A stretch of 64,000 nt of DNA from Carallia brachiata. Lineage: Eukaryota; Streptophyta; Magnoliopsida; Malpighiales; Rhizophoraceae. The number at the start of each line of letters is the position of its first letter. Position 1 is the stretch's first letter. The notes beneath the pieces are model-generated. The model saw only the letters and a list, made by a program, of their open reading frames with translations, was not told the DNA's origin and did not search any database. Where the stretch lies: contig JADCRB010000154.1 of the NCBI GenBank assembly GCA_021464245.1, positions 103,696 to 167,695 on the forward strand. Reading direction: 5' to 3'. Made by a program: the position numbers and the translations under genes. Below, in pieces: positions 37,088 to 48,486 of the stretch.

Positions 37088-37942
37088 TTAATTATGAGAA
37101 ATAGTACTGAATAACACTGAACTGGCCATAAGCCCTGTTCTTTCAGCAGATAACAGCGCATTGTTCTCCTCCCGCAAAATCTTCTTCTTGGTGGCAATAA
37201 AACTCTCAATTGTGTGCCTGAACTCCTCGCTGTTCATGTCCTCCATTGATTTCCTCGCCTCACTGTAGCAATCGGCGGCGACCACCAGTTGCCTACGGTT
37301 GTTCTCCGTCTCAGACCGCCGTAGCTGCCGTCCACGACTCGTCTTCTCTCCCGTGATCAGCAGCTCAGACCGCGTCCTTCTGTAATGCTTCCCCTCCTCC
37401 TCCTCCTCCTCCTCCTCCTCTGCCTTGACATCGCCACAACCATCTTCAACCACCGCCAGTTCGCGGACGCCAAGGTTCCCCTCGATTGTAGAATATTCAA
37501 CATGTTCGCAAACGGCGACGTCGGATAGATTTTCCGGCGCTAGCAGCGACACCAGTTGATTGCAATGGCTTACGGTTGCATTCGAGCGAGAGGAGGCGGC
37601 GGAGGCAGAGGAAGAGAAGGAGACGTACTGATCGTAGAGATCGGACTGAACAGCGGCGTCTTTTTTATTGGTCTTGCCATCATCAGCGGACAAACGGTAA
37701 ACGAGCAAAACGATGGCGTTTATGAGGAACAAAACGCAGAACTGGTGGCCCACAACAGAGAGACGGTGGGAGGCCAATCCTATTTTGAAGCCAAGAATCC
37801 AAGTAAAGGAGCAAAAGAGCAAAAACAAGAACAGAGCTCCAGCAAGTCGCAAACACAAGAAAACGTTCCTTTTCCTCTTGAACCTTCTCATCGCGTCGGC
37901 CTTCTCTGCCTTCAATTCATCGAAAGACTCGTAAGAAGACAT
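37088..37942 (-). CDS. DUF4408/DUF761-type membrane protein
   Basis: A single-exon ORF of 284 aa from ATG 37942 to TAA 37088-37090. The N-terminus is charged, followed by two hydrophobic helices (about residues 27-52 and 62-83), the layout of DUF4408. A serine-rich linker (109-122) and an acidic run of nine Glu (175-183, encoded by a GAG repeat) follow. The C-terminus has SMEDMNSEEFRHTIESFIA and KKKILREE (232-259), matching the DUF761 signature (MSxEEFxxxxExFIxxxKxxLREE). Proteins with this pair of domains are plant-specific, and some are named cotton-fibre-expressed. Their biochemical role is not established, so none is given. A TATA box (CTATATAG on the minus strand) lies about 106 bp upstream. 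The 24-aa tail after DUF761 is longer than I expect. Confidence 0.88.
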   Translation of the reverse strand: MSSYESFDELKAEKADAMRRFKRKRNVFLCLRLAGALFLFLLFCSFTWILGFKIGLASHRLSVVGHQFCVLFLINAIVLLVYRLSADDGKTNKKDAAVQSDLYDQYVSFSSSASAASSRSNATVSHCNQLVSLLAPENLSDVAVCEHVEYSTIEGNLGVRELAVVEDGCGDVKAEEEEEEEEEGKHYRRTRSELLITGEKTSRGRQLRRSETENNRRQLVVAADCYSEARKSMEDMNSEEFRHTIESFIATKKKILREENNALLSAERTGLMASSVLFSTISHN

Positions 37943-38047
37943 TTTCGATGATCGCGCGCTTTCAGTTTTTAAAAAAACGAAGCAATATGAGTGAGTGTGC
38001 GAGTGAGAAAGAGAGAGGCGGCGATCGCGTTAAGGAACGAGACGGAT

Positions 38048-38055
38048 CTATATAG
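38048..38055 (-). promoter_or_regulatory. TATA box of the DUF4408/DUF761 gene
   Basis: CTATATAG lies 106 bp before the start codon, at the usual plant distance if the 5'UTR is about 70-75 nt. No competing TATA lies between it and the ATG. Confidence 0.6.
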
Positions 38056-38147
38056 AGGTGTAGGGTTCTTTTATGGGCTCTGTTTGGAGAGGAGGATTTT
38101 GACTTTGCAGAAAAGGAAAGTGAGACAGAAATCAATGGATAGACCAT

Positions 38148-38148
<1 letters not shown>

Positions 38149-38178
<30 letters not shown>
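38149..38178 (+). repeat. (AG)15 microsatellite in the DUF4408/DUF761 promoter
   Basis: A perfect 30-bp dinucleotide tract reads as (CT)15 in the gene's direction, about 95 bp upstream of the TATA box. Such GA/CT tracts in plant promoters can bind BPC/GAGA factors; this is inference here. Confidence 0.9.
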
Positions 38179-38180
<2 letters not shown>

Positions 38181-38259
38181 GCCTGTTTTTCTTGTTTTGG
38201 CAGGTAGTCTCAAGGGCTCTGGTTATTAATTTCTTTCTTTATACATATATGCTATGAGA

Positions 38260-39415
38260 AAGAAATTGCTTTAAACACTTTTTGGATCAAAATATATTTG
38301 AAATGTTATGTTAATATAATTAATTATATTTAATTTGTAGTTGTTTGTATTTTAAATGTAATTAAAAATAAAAAAATAATTATTATTTTTTTATATATAA
38401 AATTTAATTAATTATATATTAAATTTACTTAATTATATTCGAGTAGTATTTGAGACTTTTTTTTTTTATTTTAATGAAAATCTAATTTTTCCAATTGGTT
38501 TTCGGTTGCTGTTAATGGAGGGAGAAAAAGGACAGCAATACGCAGGGTATTATATAGGTCCGATGGCGCGGGTCGGGCCTGGGCCTTTTGGCAATGGGGA
38601 GTTGCATCAGCGGCGGTGATTTGTCTACCCGTACCTGGTCTATCTGTTTGCTGGTTTCATGACCTGACCTGTTTGGCACGGATGATTATTTCCCTGCCTT
38701 TGGTATTTTAATGGGCATGATGAACATGTTTTAGACTCTAATTGAGCAAATTAAGTTTCTGGTTAACATCGAAAAGAAATGTAATTTCTTGTTATAATTG
38801 TTGTTATAATTAATATTAAAATATTATAAGAATACTAGTTTTTTTAGTAAAAAAAAGAAAGGAAAAATGATTTATTAATATTCACAGAATGTAAATACTT
38901 AATTTTATTAAACGTCTAAATTAATCTAAACTTTTATTAAATTAAACTAAATAACTAGAAATAACAACAATATACAATGCTTTTATATTACATATTTTTC
39001 ATTTCATTATTCAGTGCTAATTTCCAATAAAAATTAATTGGCTAGATAGAATTTTTCTTTTTAATTTTTTTAATAATTTATTGGATAGATAAGATTTTAT
39101 TTAACTAATTTTTTTTTTTTTGTCTTTTAATAGTAGTGATTTCAAATTGAAATTAACTGGTGGACTTAGTTTAAGTTTCTAGTTATGATTGTTACTTTAG
39201 TTAATGTAAGAGTCTTAATATTTCTAAAATTAAGGAAATATTGTTCTAGTTAATGTGAAAATCTTCTAATTTAAAATAATTTTTTCATTTCTAGAAAAAA
39301 AAAGAAAAAAAGATAATAAGAGAATTAAATTTGAATAGTTGGCTAGAATATTTCTTTTTCTTGTCCTGTTTTTTTTTTTCAAATTTCCTATAAGGACACC
39401 ACTAGCTGGCTGTTT
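38260..39415. other. AT-rich intergenic DNA
   Basis: No gene supported. One GC-richer patch (38560-38640) lacks an open frame of note. Confidence 0.45.
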
Positions 39416-39419
39416 TTTA

Positions 39420-39638
39420 GGGAGCTGTAAATAATTGTCATTATACGACATAATAAAGGAATTATAAAACAATTATACGATATATTAAAAGAAATTATAC
39501 GTTATATAATCAGTTAATAAAAATTAAAAAAAATTTTAATTACTAGTTACACGAGTCGTATAATTTCTTTATAATTCTTCTGTTATATTATATAATTTTC
39601 TCTGTCATATCATATAATAACAATTACTTACAATTCCC
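39420..39638. mobile_element. Short palindromic MITE, 219 bp
   Basis: The left end gggagctgtaaataattgt and the inverted right end gggaattgtaagtaattgt match, and the homology continues inward (ATTATACGA and AATTATA motifs in both arms). The whole element could fold into one hairpin. It is flanked by TA (39418-39419 and 39639-39640). The matching run ttttag outside the GGGA on both sides leaves the exact terminus open. Confidence 0.7.
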
Positions 39639-40045
39639 TAAAATGATAACCAAATATGTTTTTCCTTCCCATAATTTATGAATTAAGGAGAAGATGTCAA
39701 ACAAGTAAAAGCTGTATTTTATCTCAGTTGTCGAATGTAAATATAGGGCTGGACACCAGCAACCCACGTGTTGCACGATTTTATGATAATTTATTGAGAA
39801 AATATGAGTTCAATTTGATATTAAGATATATTATAATTATTGTGTTATTTCAAATAATATAATAATGAATTACTGTAATTTAAATAGTTGACTCTGAATT
39901 AGTGTAGATGACTTCTAAGAAAATTAAGTTTATTGATATTGTAAAAATACAATTAGATTTATTTGTATTACTGACTCTTCTTTCTTGAGGCCTTGATGTT
40001 CTTTTTTTTTTTTTTTTGGCTGCTTTAAGGTTCTTGATTATTACG

Positions 40046-40665
40046 TAGAGGTGTCAAAATTTGACCCGAACCCGCCCGAAAAAATACGACCCGAACCCGA
40101 CCCGAAGGATGGCCTAACCCGAAATCACCCGAACTCGAATAACCCGAAAATCTTTGGGTCAAACCCGACCCAACCCTAACCCGACCCGTTTGATCCGAAT
40201 TTTTTTTTTAAGGGAACAAAAAAATAAAATAAAAAAATTTAGCATATTTTATATTATAAAAAGTATAGATTATACTATTTTCAATATAAAATCTTAATTA
40301 TAAATTTTTTTAGAATATTTTGAGATTTTTTATACAGTTTTAAATTTTATTTTAATTTTTTAAAATATTTTAAAAGAAAAATTTTCAATTATTTTTCAAT
40401 CATATGATTTTCTTTGATTTTTAAGAATTTTTAGTAAAATTTTTGAAATTTTTAAATTTTTAAAATTTTTAATAAAAAATATCACGTCATCATTTTTGAT
40501 AACGTGGCCAACTCGTGGATTGACTCGAACCCGACCTGAACCCGAAGTGACCCAACCCAAAATGACCCGAAGATAACTTGACCCGTAAGTAATTCGACCC
40601 GAAATAACCCGAATTCGAAGTGATCCAATCTGAACCCAACCCAATAACCCGTTTTGACACTTATA
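40046..40665. mobile_element. hAT-type MITE, 620 bp, with GACCCGAACCCG subterminal repeats
   Basis: The ends TAGAGGTGTCAAAA and, inverted, TATAAGTGTCAAAA are flanked by a perfect 8-bp duplication TTATTACG (40038-40045 and 40666-40673). GACCCGAACCCGA-type motifs fill both subterminal zones (40062-40195 and 40505-40650), with an AT-rich core. No coding is present. This is the common plant hAT MITE design. Confidence 0.92.
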
Positions 40666-40731
40666 TTATTACGCGATCCATGTTCTACATTGATATTATA
40701 CAATAAGAAAACCAAAAAAATATTTATTTAG

Positions 40732-40980
40732 ACTTTTGGCACCGATCTACCTACTACTGGCAACCACGCGCCGAAAAGAGATCATGAAGATGCTGAAAAT
40801 GCTGGAGACACCGCTGGGGTTGACGCGCTTGAAAGAGTTCGGCAAGGCATCGTAGTCACCGAGTATCCCATCTACTGCGTCGCGTCGATCTCCTCCATAC
40901 GCTGGCTTTCAGCCGTGTCGGTCAATGAGAGGACCAACCCTCGATTCGTCTTAGACCGATCCACGTATTCCAAAGGTTAA
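40732..40980 (+). other. GC-rich open frame, possible gene fragment
   Basis: The frame is open from just after a TAG (40729-40731) to TAA 40978-40980 without an ATG. It includes VDALERVRQGIVVTEYPIY and SSIRWLSAVSVNERTNPRF. Base composition is much richer in G+C than the flanks, and a TC-rich tract (41040-41060) follows. I do not recognise the product. It may be a lone exon or a captured fragment beside the hAT MITE. Confidence 0.25.
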
Positions 40981-41099
40981 CTCGTTGGAATGAGGTCTGG
41001 AACTCGTCAGATCTCTAAAAAGCTAATGGTGCCCTCTATCTGTTCTCTCTCCTCTCCTTTCCGGTGCTGCCATGTCTACCGCAGATAGATTTTGTGAGC

Positions 41100-42540
41100 A
41101 TTTTTTTTTTATCCGTTACGTAATTATACTTAAGTGGATAAATAATATCTATATATTTTTATTTTGTGTAATAAAATTTATATTTTGTCAGTTAAAAAAT
41201 ATGAATTACAAAAAATAATAATATTTTTTCATATCATTTTTTATCATTACAATTGTATAAAATATGAGTTCTGTTAAACAAATTAAATACGGTTTAGATG
41301 TTGTTTGACTATCATCATTTAGCCACCCATCTTTTTCGTTTTTTTTTTTTAATGATTTTGTGTTTGTAGGTGTTAACCTTGAGGAAGTCAAAAACTTTTT
41401 TTGGGTGCTGATGAATTTTTTGGATGTGGGGATGAACAATAGAGACAAATTACATATCGTTCCCACTGCTGATGCCATTTGATGAAAAGCATTAATGTTG
41501 TGGATATTGAACTTAGCTAACACGAGATCCAATACCTAGAGAATAAGGCACGAATATGCCAGAGCTATAGAATGACGAGCCAGAACTTAGAATTAGTACT
41601 ATGATACTATGTAGCATGAGAGGATAAGGGAGAAGCATAGATGTGTGTGTGAGACACATATAAGTGTCTTATATTCCCTAGACCTCCTGATTAAATTCAA
41701 TTCTTATATCTAAATTACGTACCAAAAAGAGAATAAGAGTTTTTAGATCTGAACTGATGTGTAAATTGAAAAATTAATTAGACTTTTAACAAAAAAGGAT
41801 AAAAAGGATTGGACTTTTAACAATTTACCTTTTTCTTGTATAATTTACCGCAAAAGGACATATTTATATGTCCCTCCGGAACAGTCACAAAGGCATTAAT
41901 CGTTTGCCTTTACATGGGTAATTCATGATATGCACATCAAAAAAAGGAACGCTTTATAGCAACATGGATGAAAAGGAGGCGTGAATTGCTCACGAACTCG
42001 CTCAATTTTGTAGAGGCATGTCATGAAACCCCATTTATATTTTTGTAACATTCATGGACGCAAAACAGCAATATATTCTATGTGAAAAAAAAAAAAACTA
42101 TTTTGTTTGGTTAATAAAAAAGAAAAAATAAAGAGAAAGAATTATTGGGACCACCGTTCAAAATTCAGTGGTTGCGGAAGCAGAGATATCACGTGACACC
42201 TGGAAGTTATAAGTGAAAAAGCAAAAAAAAGTGGAAAAGTGAAACATTCAACTGTAAGAAAAGGAGAAATAACTAGCTTGAGAACCGGACACGTACCCAT
42301 TCCAAGTCTGTCCATTGATCGCTCTCTCTTTTTCCTTATCTTTTTGTTTTGTTTTTATCTCTTGAACTATAATTAAGCTAATTGTTTAGATAATACACTT
42401 TTTAGTTATAAATTTTTATAATATTTTATAATTAAATTTTAAATTGTTCAACTTTTTCAATTAAATCCTACATCTTTAAGATTCTTTACAATCGAGCACT
42501 TTCTATCAACGGTCATTAGTCAAATTATTTAAAATATATT
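41100..42540. other. AT-rich intergenic DNA
   Basis: A 108-codon minus-strand frame (41206-41532) has no family resemblance and no promoter. Nothing else is supported. Confidence 0.4.
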
Positions 42541-42559
42541 TTGAATAATAGAGTAATGA

Positions 42560-44494
42560 GAACTCAAATTATGATGACACACTACATAATTGCATTTCCA
42601 AAGAATACTAAGGACAACTTAGGACGAATCATGTGCTGCACTACATATTATATTATTGGAAGGCTTGTTAAGTCTAAATTCAAATGCCACAAATATCACA
42701 TCAATTAGAGTTGTGTGGAAGAAGTTTTAAGTAGTATATGGAACATCTACAAGCTGTCAAGACATACTGAATGAGTCAACCTCTAAAAGCCATAACTTTT
42801 GGACTGAACAAAATCATATGGCAAGGCACACATGGTTAGAAATATGAACTATAATCGCTTTAATTGGATATCTACGGATAAAGTTATGGACTAGAAAAAA
42901 TGAAGCATGTACAAGCTATCCGGATACATAGATTCAGTCAAGTTTCAAAGAATCCTACAAACAGTTGGAGACAAATCATATGACAAATTTATATAGATTG
43001 AAAGATAATTCTGTATAATTTCCAAATCCTCAAGAATCACTTCAAATGGATTATTGTGGAGAAACATATAGTCTATCAACTAAAAGGTGTTCAATTTGTC
43101 AAGGCAGACAAGAGTCAATGTTCATAGATGATTGCAAACAATTGAAAAAGAATCAGCCATTGAAAACCTTATATGCATACAAAGATAATTGTTTTTACTT
43201 TTTATATTAAACTGAATAATGTATATTGCATATGTGTAGATGGAGATATTACCAAAATATTGAAGGGTGTACTATTTGTCACACCAAATAGATGAGTCAA
43301 ATTCTAGTAGGCATCACGGTTAGATGAAGAGGAATTAGCCTATGATCTACACATGGATGGAAATCTCTAGAAGTCTATTTTCAAATGCCTGAATTGGGAC
43401 ATAATTTTGAGCTATATACAAAGAGTTATTATGAATGAATCCTTGAAGAGTTGTCAAAGCTGTCAAAGTTTGTCAACGCCATTTCAAGGTACAATTTTGG
43501 AGTTTTATTGGCTAGAAAATCAGCCCTCATTAATGCCAATCAACAGCCCCTTGGTCCCTCCTTTGCCTACAAAAAATAGGCGCCCCACCAATAGTCCTTC
43601 TATCTCTCTCCATTCCTCTCATTCTCTCTCCATTCCTCTCAAGCTTTCTTTTTGTATGTGATGTAAAAAGCTTTATTGTGTATGTGTTTTGAGTGCTAAC
43701 AAGAGAAAGAAAAGGATCCTGAGTGTTGTGGTAATAAGTATTCGAAAATAGAAAAGAGGGCAAAAGCTATAAGAGATGAAAAAAATGAGAAAGTAAGCTT
43801 TAGCGAGATTTCTAATATTCTTTATAAGAAAATTTTTGTGAAGCTTTGTGAGGTCAAGAGACCTAAGTTGTCAGAGTAAATCAATGCTCTAGATCAAGTT
43901 TTGATCAGGTGATCAAGAAGAAGAGGGCCAATGTACTGTTATATGGTGTTGGTCAAGTGACTAGAAGTTGTAAGGGTTTAATCTCTCTTTGTTTTTTTTT
44001 TTTTAATGAACTTTTCTAAACCTAGACCAATTGGTTTGGGGTGGGGGGGAATAGCTAGGGAGGTTAAGGGTCGAACCCTTGACCTCTCATTTACTAACAT
44101 ACTATTAATACTATTTGAACTACAAGCTGACGACTTAATATTCACTCGTGAAAAAGATTGATAGTGGATTATAAAAATTCCCTTTTGCGATATTGAGGAG
44201 TGGACGTAAGCTTGGAAATAAGGTAAACGACTATAAATCTTTTGCGTTGACTTCTTTATTCCTTAAAGTTCTTTAATATCATTACTCATCATCACACATG
44301 TAACACTTATTTTTTATCTCGACTTTGTTTATAAACATACACATGGCTATAATTAGATATTAACACGATTCACTTATCTTTCATATTGCGTTTGAATTAA
44401 TTTATTTGCTCACAATTACACGATTACACGATTTGGGCACAAGATTTTGTATTATCCAATTCACTCGCCTTTGGGTAATTTTGGGACCAATACA
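42560..44494 (+). mobile_element. Probable solo LTR of a Sirevirus-type Copia element
   Basis: The right end (about 44420-44494) carries tttgggcacaagattttgta, tccaattcactcg and tgggtaattttgggaccaat, the conserved 3' end of this LTR type. An LTR-promoter-like region lies at 43566-43640 (ctacaaaaaataggcg, then TCTCTCCATTCCTCTC repeats). The left end is placed near ATGATGACACAC (about 42577) but is uncertain. A T-tract and the motif gtcgaacccttgacctctc (44065-44090) suggest a small insertion. No internal retroelement coding flanks it, hence solo LTR. The right edge abuts the decayed repeat copy at 44495. Confidence 0.45.
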
Positions 44495-45300
44495 AATGTC
44501 ATTTATAGATTATAAATGGAGCAATTTAGTGAGAGTAAGGATGGTTTTTACTTTCTGTTTTATGAAAAGGTATAAATAGCAACTTTTTTTTTGACACTAC
44601 AGACATTTTTGTTATTAAATAATGACCATGAGTCTCAAAACCTACCAAAAGCTCAAGGTCAAAGTAAGGGAAACTCATAGTTATTATAAGTCATGTTATA
44701 TATTTATTTCTTATCAATTACAGACATTATATTCTTTAGCACTCTTTTTTGACACGTGCTAGGCCTAATTAGCAAAGGGCACAAGAAAACTAGAATGACA
44801 CAGGACAAAGTCATAGAAATGGGTCAAATTAACAAGTATAGATAAGAGGGATAAATCAACCTATGATATTATGACAAATAATGACCATGAGCCTCAAAAC
44901 CTACCAAAAGCTCAAGCACAAGCTGAAAGTAAAGAAAACTTATAGCTTTATAAGTCATGTTATAGGCTTATTTCATATTAATATGGTACATTATATTCTT
45001 TAACAATTATAATTGACCGTTGCCACGAATGGCTTATTTAATCGACACTAAGCAAGAGGTTTTAGTAGTAGCATTTTGCTTATAGATGTAGGTAATAGTG
45101 TTGAATTATGGCAATCATTTGAGCCTTGTATATAACACTCATCAGGTTTCTATGGTTTTTCCAATTTAAAGCATGATCTCGAGATGACACATTCTTCAAT
45201 GATATAGGTAGTGAAACCAACAACACGAATACATAGGAAAAATATTATTTTGTGCCTTTCCATGTGCAACTTGTGATACTTGTGTACATACAATATTTTT
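44495..45300 (+). pseudogene. Copy A of a decayed promoter/first-exon family
   Basis: It has TATAAATAG at 44571-44579 and, beyond an inserted element (44623-45005), an ATG at 45029 starting MAYLIDTKQEVLVVAFCL then TAG. The flanks align with copies B and C (gattataaatggagcaattt; cactcatcaggtttctatgg; ccatgtgcaactt). The frame is closed after 18 codons, and the TATA-to-ATG distance is stretched by the insertion, so it is not functional as it stands. Confidence 0.5.
44623..45005 (+). mobile_element. Small direct-repeat (LTR-like) element inside copy A
   Basis: Two repeats of about 119 and 124 bp (44623-44741 and 44882-45005) begin TGACCATGAG and end TTTAGCA/TTTAACA. They share CTCAAAACCTACCAAAAGCTC, ATAAGTCATGTTATA and ATTATATTCTTTA. 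The interior is about 140 bp with CACGTGCTAGGCC. The TG...CA ends and size are TRIM-like, but no good tRNA primer site or target duplication is visible. Confidence 0.6.
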
Positions 45301-45304
45301 TTTT

Positions 45305-46685
45305 TACACAAAGGATACGTCCATTTCATTCATACATTAAATCCTTAGAAAAAGCTTAGTAAGTTCACTTGGAGTGCTGCCTACCCAATCCAGGGGACGT
45401 TGAGAGGTTTTGGATTGTCAAACAACTCAATCCACTGATTAGTTTGCTAAGCGAGAAATGATAGCAAAAGTCGCAAGTATACAAAATCGCTCAATTAATA
45501 CAATGATGAGTAGAGTATCGTTCCCTCGAGAATTGTTTACGAAATGCCAAAATTGTCTTGACTTTATTATTATTCAAACTAAAGAAACAGTGAATTAAGT
45601 CTAAGAATTTAGCCTAAACCAAAACAAATATAACTACTGATAAATTGTAAATTAAATAAAAATTAATCAATGCAAAAAATACCTAGGTTATTTCAATTTC
45701 ACCTGTATCTATCCAATCCAATTCCAATCCAATGACAATTAATTTTAATTATTTGTATCATGGCTGAAGAACCTTAAATTCTTTGATAGGCTTTTTGAAG
45801 ACTTACTAAATACATCAATCAAAGTCTACTATTTTATTTCCCAATAACAATAATAAACCTCAATTAATTCAATAAGTTTTGTGGCTATTCAATTGAACTC
45901 ACACAGGTCAATTTATAGCTCCTACCCCAAATTGTATTCCTATGGAGATTATTACCTAGGTCTAATTGAAAAATTTTCTTCCCAGTGCTCTTCCCCAATC
46001 ACATATCAATTGAATAGTGGCTAGTTATTCAAAAGCATTGATATCAACAATAAACTTGTAATATGAATAACGAAAACCAATTGAAATAGAATTGAATCTT
46101 CAAAGGAACAACCTACATCAAAATAATCCTAGAAAATAAATTAGTTCATTAAAGAAAAAGAAAAGAGAAGAAAATCCTGAAATCATCCTTCGAGTTGTAA
46201 ACCTTTTCCTTATACTCTTTGTTTTGTCTTTGTAGTAGTCCTCCTTATCTGTCTTTTCTCTATTTGGCTCTGTGAGCCTCTCTAAACCACTTCCTTCAAA
46301 ACCTAAGTTTCTTTCTTTTTTATTCTACTAGACTTTGACTTTCATAAGGAAACTGATGATGACAATTACTTGAAAGAATAAAACTCTTTTTATTTGGGAC
46401 ATAAGGGTAATAAAATATCTTAGTTGTAAAATTGTGTCTTATTTTTCTCTACGCGTTGAAACCTCCAATTCCACAGGCTTTGATTTTGACCTATCATCCC
46501 ATAGTCTTCAATTATCTCCTTTCTCATGCTAAAATCGTCCATCTTGCATATACATCGTCTCTATAACTTACCTAACAAAAAAATAAAATAAAAATAAGTA
46601 AACTTAAACAATTTCTTTAGAACAAAGTAATGATATAAGTTACAAGGATATTAAAAACATATATATAAATTCAGTACATCAAGGA
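45305..46685. other. Unassigned sequence, retroelement-like in style
   Basis: It starts at a T-tract (45297-45305) and contains tgatagcaaaagtcgcaagt and gagtatcgttccctcgag (45460-45525), the style of a plant retrotransposon non-coding region read on the minus strand. No coding frame or terminal repeat could be fixed. Confidence 0.25.
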
Positions 46686-46689
46686 AAAA

Positions 46690-48040
46690 GGCTAAATGAA
46701 ACATTTGGCATAGTGGATACAAAAGATATAATGTCGCTAACGATAGCTTTGATATCCCATGGCCATTTTCGCATTGGACGTTCCAAGGCTTGGACTAGAA
46801 CCTTCGAGTCCATTTCCAAAATGATGTTTGAGAAGCCTTTGCTAATTGCTAGTCGAACAACCCAGGGGACAACTTTGACCTTCGCTTTTAAAGCCGATCG
46901 TGCAAAACATGTGCAGCCAATCCATCAATCACTCGCCCACCGGTGTCTCTATAGATAACTCTTGTACCAGCTTGAACTAATTTTGGGTGGTATGAGCTGT
47001 CACAGTTAATTTTTACCTAGTGCTCGGCTGCAGGAGTTTATCTGCTCTCCTCGAATCAAAGTCAATACAACCCTTTGTGCTAGAGTTGGGATTGTTTGAA
47101 GCTCCTGCCATAGATTCCATGCCCTTTGCATTGTTTTTTGGGGTTTTGGCTGCCTTTCATGAAAAATAACCGAATTCTGAGCCTTCCAAATCTCCCAAAC
47201 GATTAAAACCATCATCTATTTTGCGTAGTTAAAAGCTTGCAACAAAACAGTTTCAGTAACATTTTCCCACCATCTGCTCAAAGGGAAAACCTGTGGAGTC
47301 GGGACTATAATCCATTGGGCTCATTCTCTATGAAGCGAGGGCATGAGGAAAGAAGAAGAATAAGTGTTTGAAGGTTTACTTCACAGAACAACGTATAGGG
47401 CATTCTGCAAAAATAATGACTTTCCTTGAGCAAAGATTATCCGTTGTGGGTAGCCAGTTTATAACAGATCACCATACAAACAACTGGATTTTTGAAGGCA
47501 CCCTAAGTTGCCATACCTTCCTCCAAGTGTTGGGTTTCATAATTCCAGATTGCTCCTATTCTCGTCCCTTTCCATCCAATTGTTGGTGAGCAAGAAATAA
47601 CTTGACTTGATTGTATACTCCCCAAAGATGTCTGAGTGCCACACAATTCTATCATTTATCCACTGCCTAACGGGGGAAATATATTGAATAGCATCTACTT
47701 CCATTGGCGGAGAAAGAGCTTTGAGTGTTACCATATTCTAGGTACCCCTATTCCTGTCAATCAGGTCCCTCACCAAAAACTGGTTACAAGCTGTTGGTCT
47801 TGTAGAGACGAGTTTGAAATCAGGGGCATCCAGGATCCACCGGTCTTCCGATATTTGAATGTCCTCACCATCTCCCACTTCTTATCTAGAGTCAGGCTGT
47901 AACAGATCCTTTCCATGCAATAGGCTTCTCTAACCCCAAGATGCTGAAGCTTTTGTAGTCAACTTCAAAAACCCAGCGCACAAGCTAGCAACCTCATTGT
48001 GTTCTACGGTCCAATCCCACCTCCCTCTTATCATAGAAAA
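46690..48040 (-). pseudogene. LINE ORF2 3' end (zf-RVT and RNase H)
   Basis: On the minus strand, in order: an LVRDLIDRN-type linker (about 47790-47740), SPVRQWINDRIVWHSDIFGE then YTIKSSYFLL (about 47680-47600), a WRKVWQLRVPSKIQLFVW block (about 47510), FKHLFFF zinc-finger remnants, WEIWKAQNSVIFHERQPKPQ (47195-47130), and RNase H pieces KINCDSSYHPKLVQAGTRV (about 47010-46960) and FSNIILEMDSKVLVQALER (about 46830). The order fits plant L1 ORF2. Frameshifts and stops break it. No poly(A) was seen at the left edge. Confidence 0.8.
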
Positions 48041-48378
48041 GCTTATTCCCAAGTCGTTGAATCACAATGTACCAAGAATGGGGCACACATCAAAGTTGCA
48101 AGAATGGTATCAATAGCAAATACCGTAGGCTTATCTTTATTGGCGAGCCTGTAGATGACCGAATCGTCCATGGTGGTGAGCTTGTAGAAATTGCGGCTCT
48201 TCAACCTCTCCAGATGGTACTCATTTTTAGGCATCATTTGATCAAACGGCTAGTAGGATAACTCTAATGCGCTGCAGAAGAGCAAGTCTTCAGGCTCTAG
48301 GGCTGTGAACGAGAGCTTTGAGAGAGTCAAGAAAGGAATTTTATCCAGCATGCTCCATTCCAGCTGTATGTCCACTAA

Positions 48379-48486
48379 CGATCTGAATGTGGCCACCTCA
48401 CAGAGTGGCTAGTTCTTATTAGACGTATTAAGGTTGTAAAGCCGATCTGAATGTGGCCACCTCACAGAGTGGCTAGTTCTTATTAC
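48379..48486 (+). repeat. 44-bp direct repeat, 64-bp period
   Basis: The sequence cgatctgaatgtggccacct... (44 bp) occurs identically at 48379-48422 and 48443-48486, with a 20-bp spacer. The exact identity suggests a young duplication. Confidence 0.9.

Noticed and set aside
37556..37951. 131-codon plus-strand frame over the DUF4408/DUF761 gene
   Set aside because: It is antisense to a well-supported gene with TM helices and a conserved C-terminal motif.
44060..44095. tRNA-like B-box motif (gtcgaaccc)
   Set aside because: There is no A box at the right distance and no cloverleaf. The same motif type occurs in a MITE interior (5480-5500), so it belongs to repeats.
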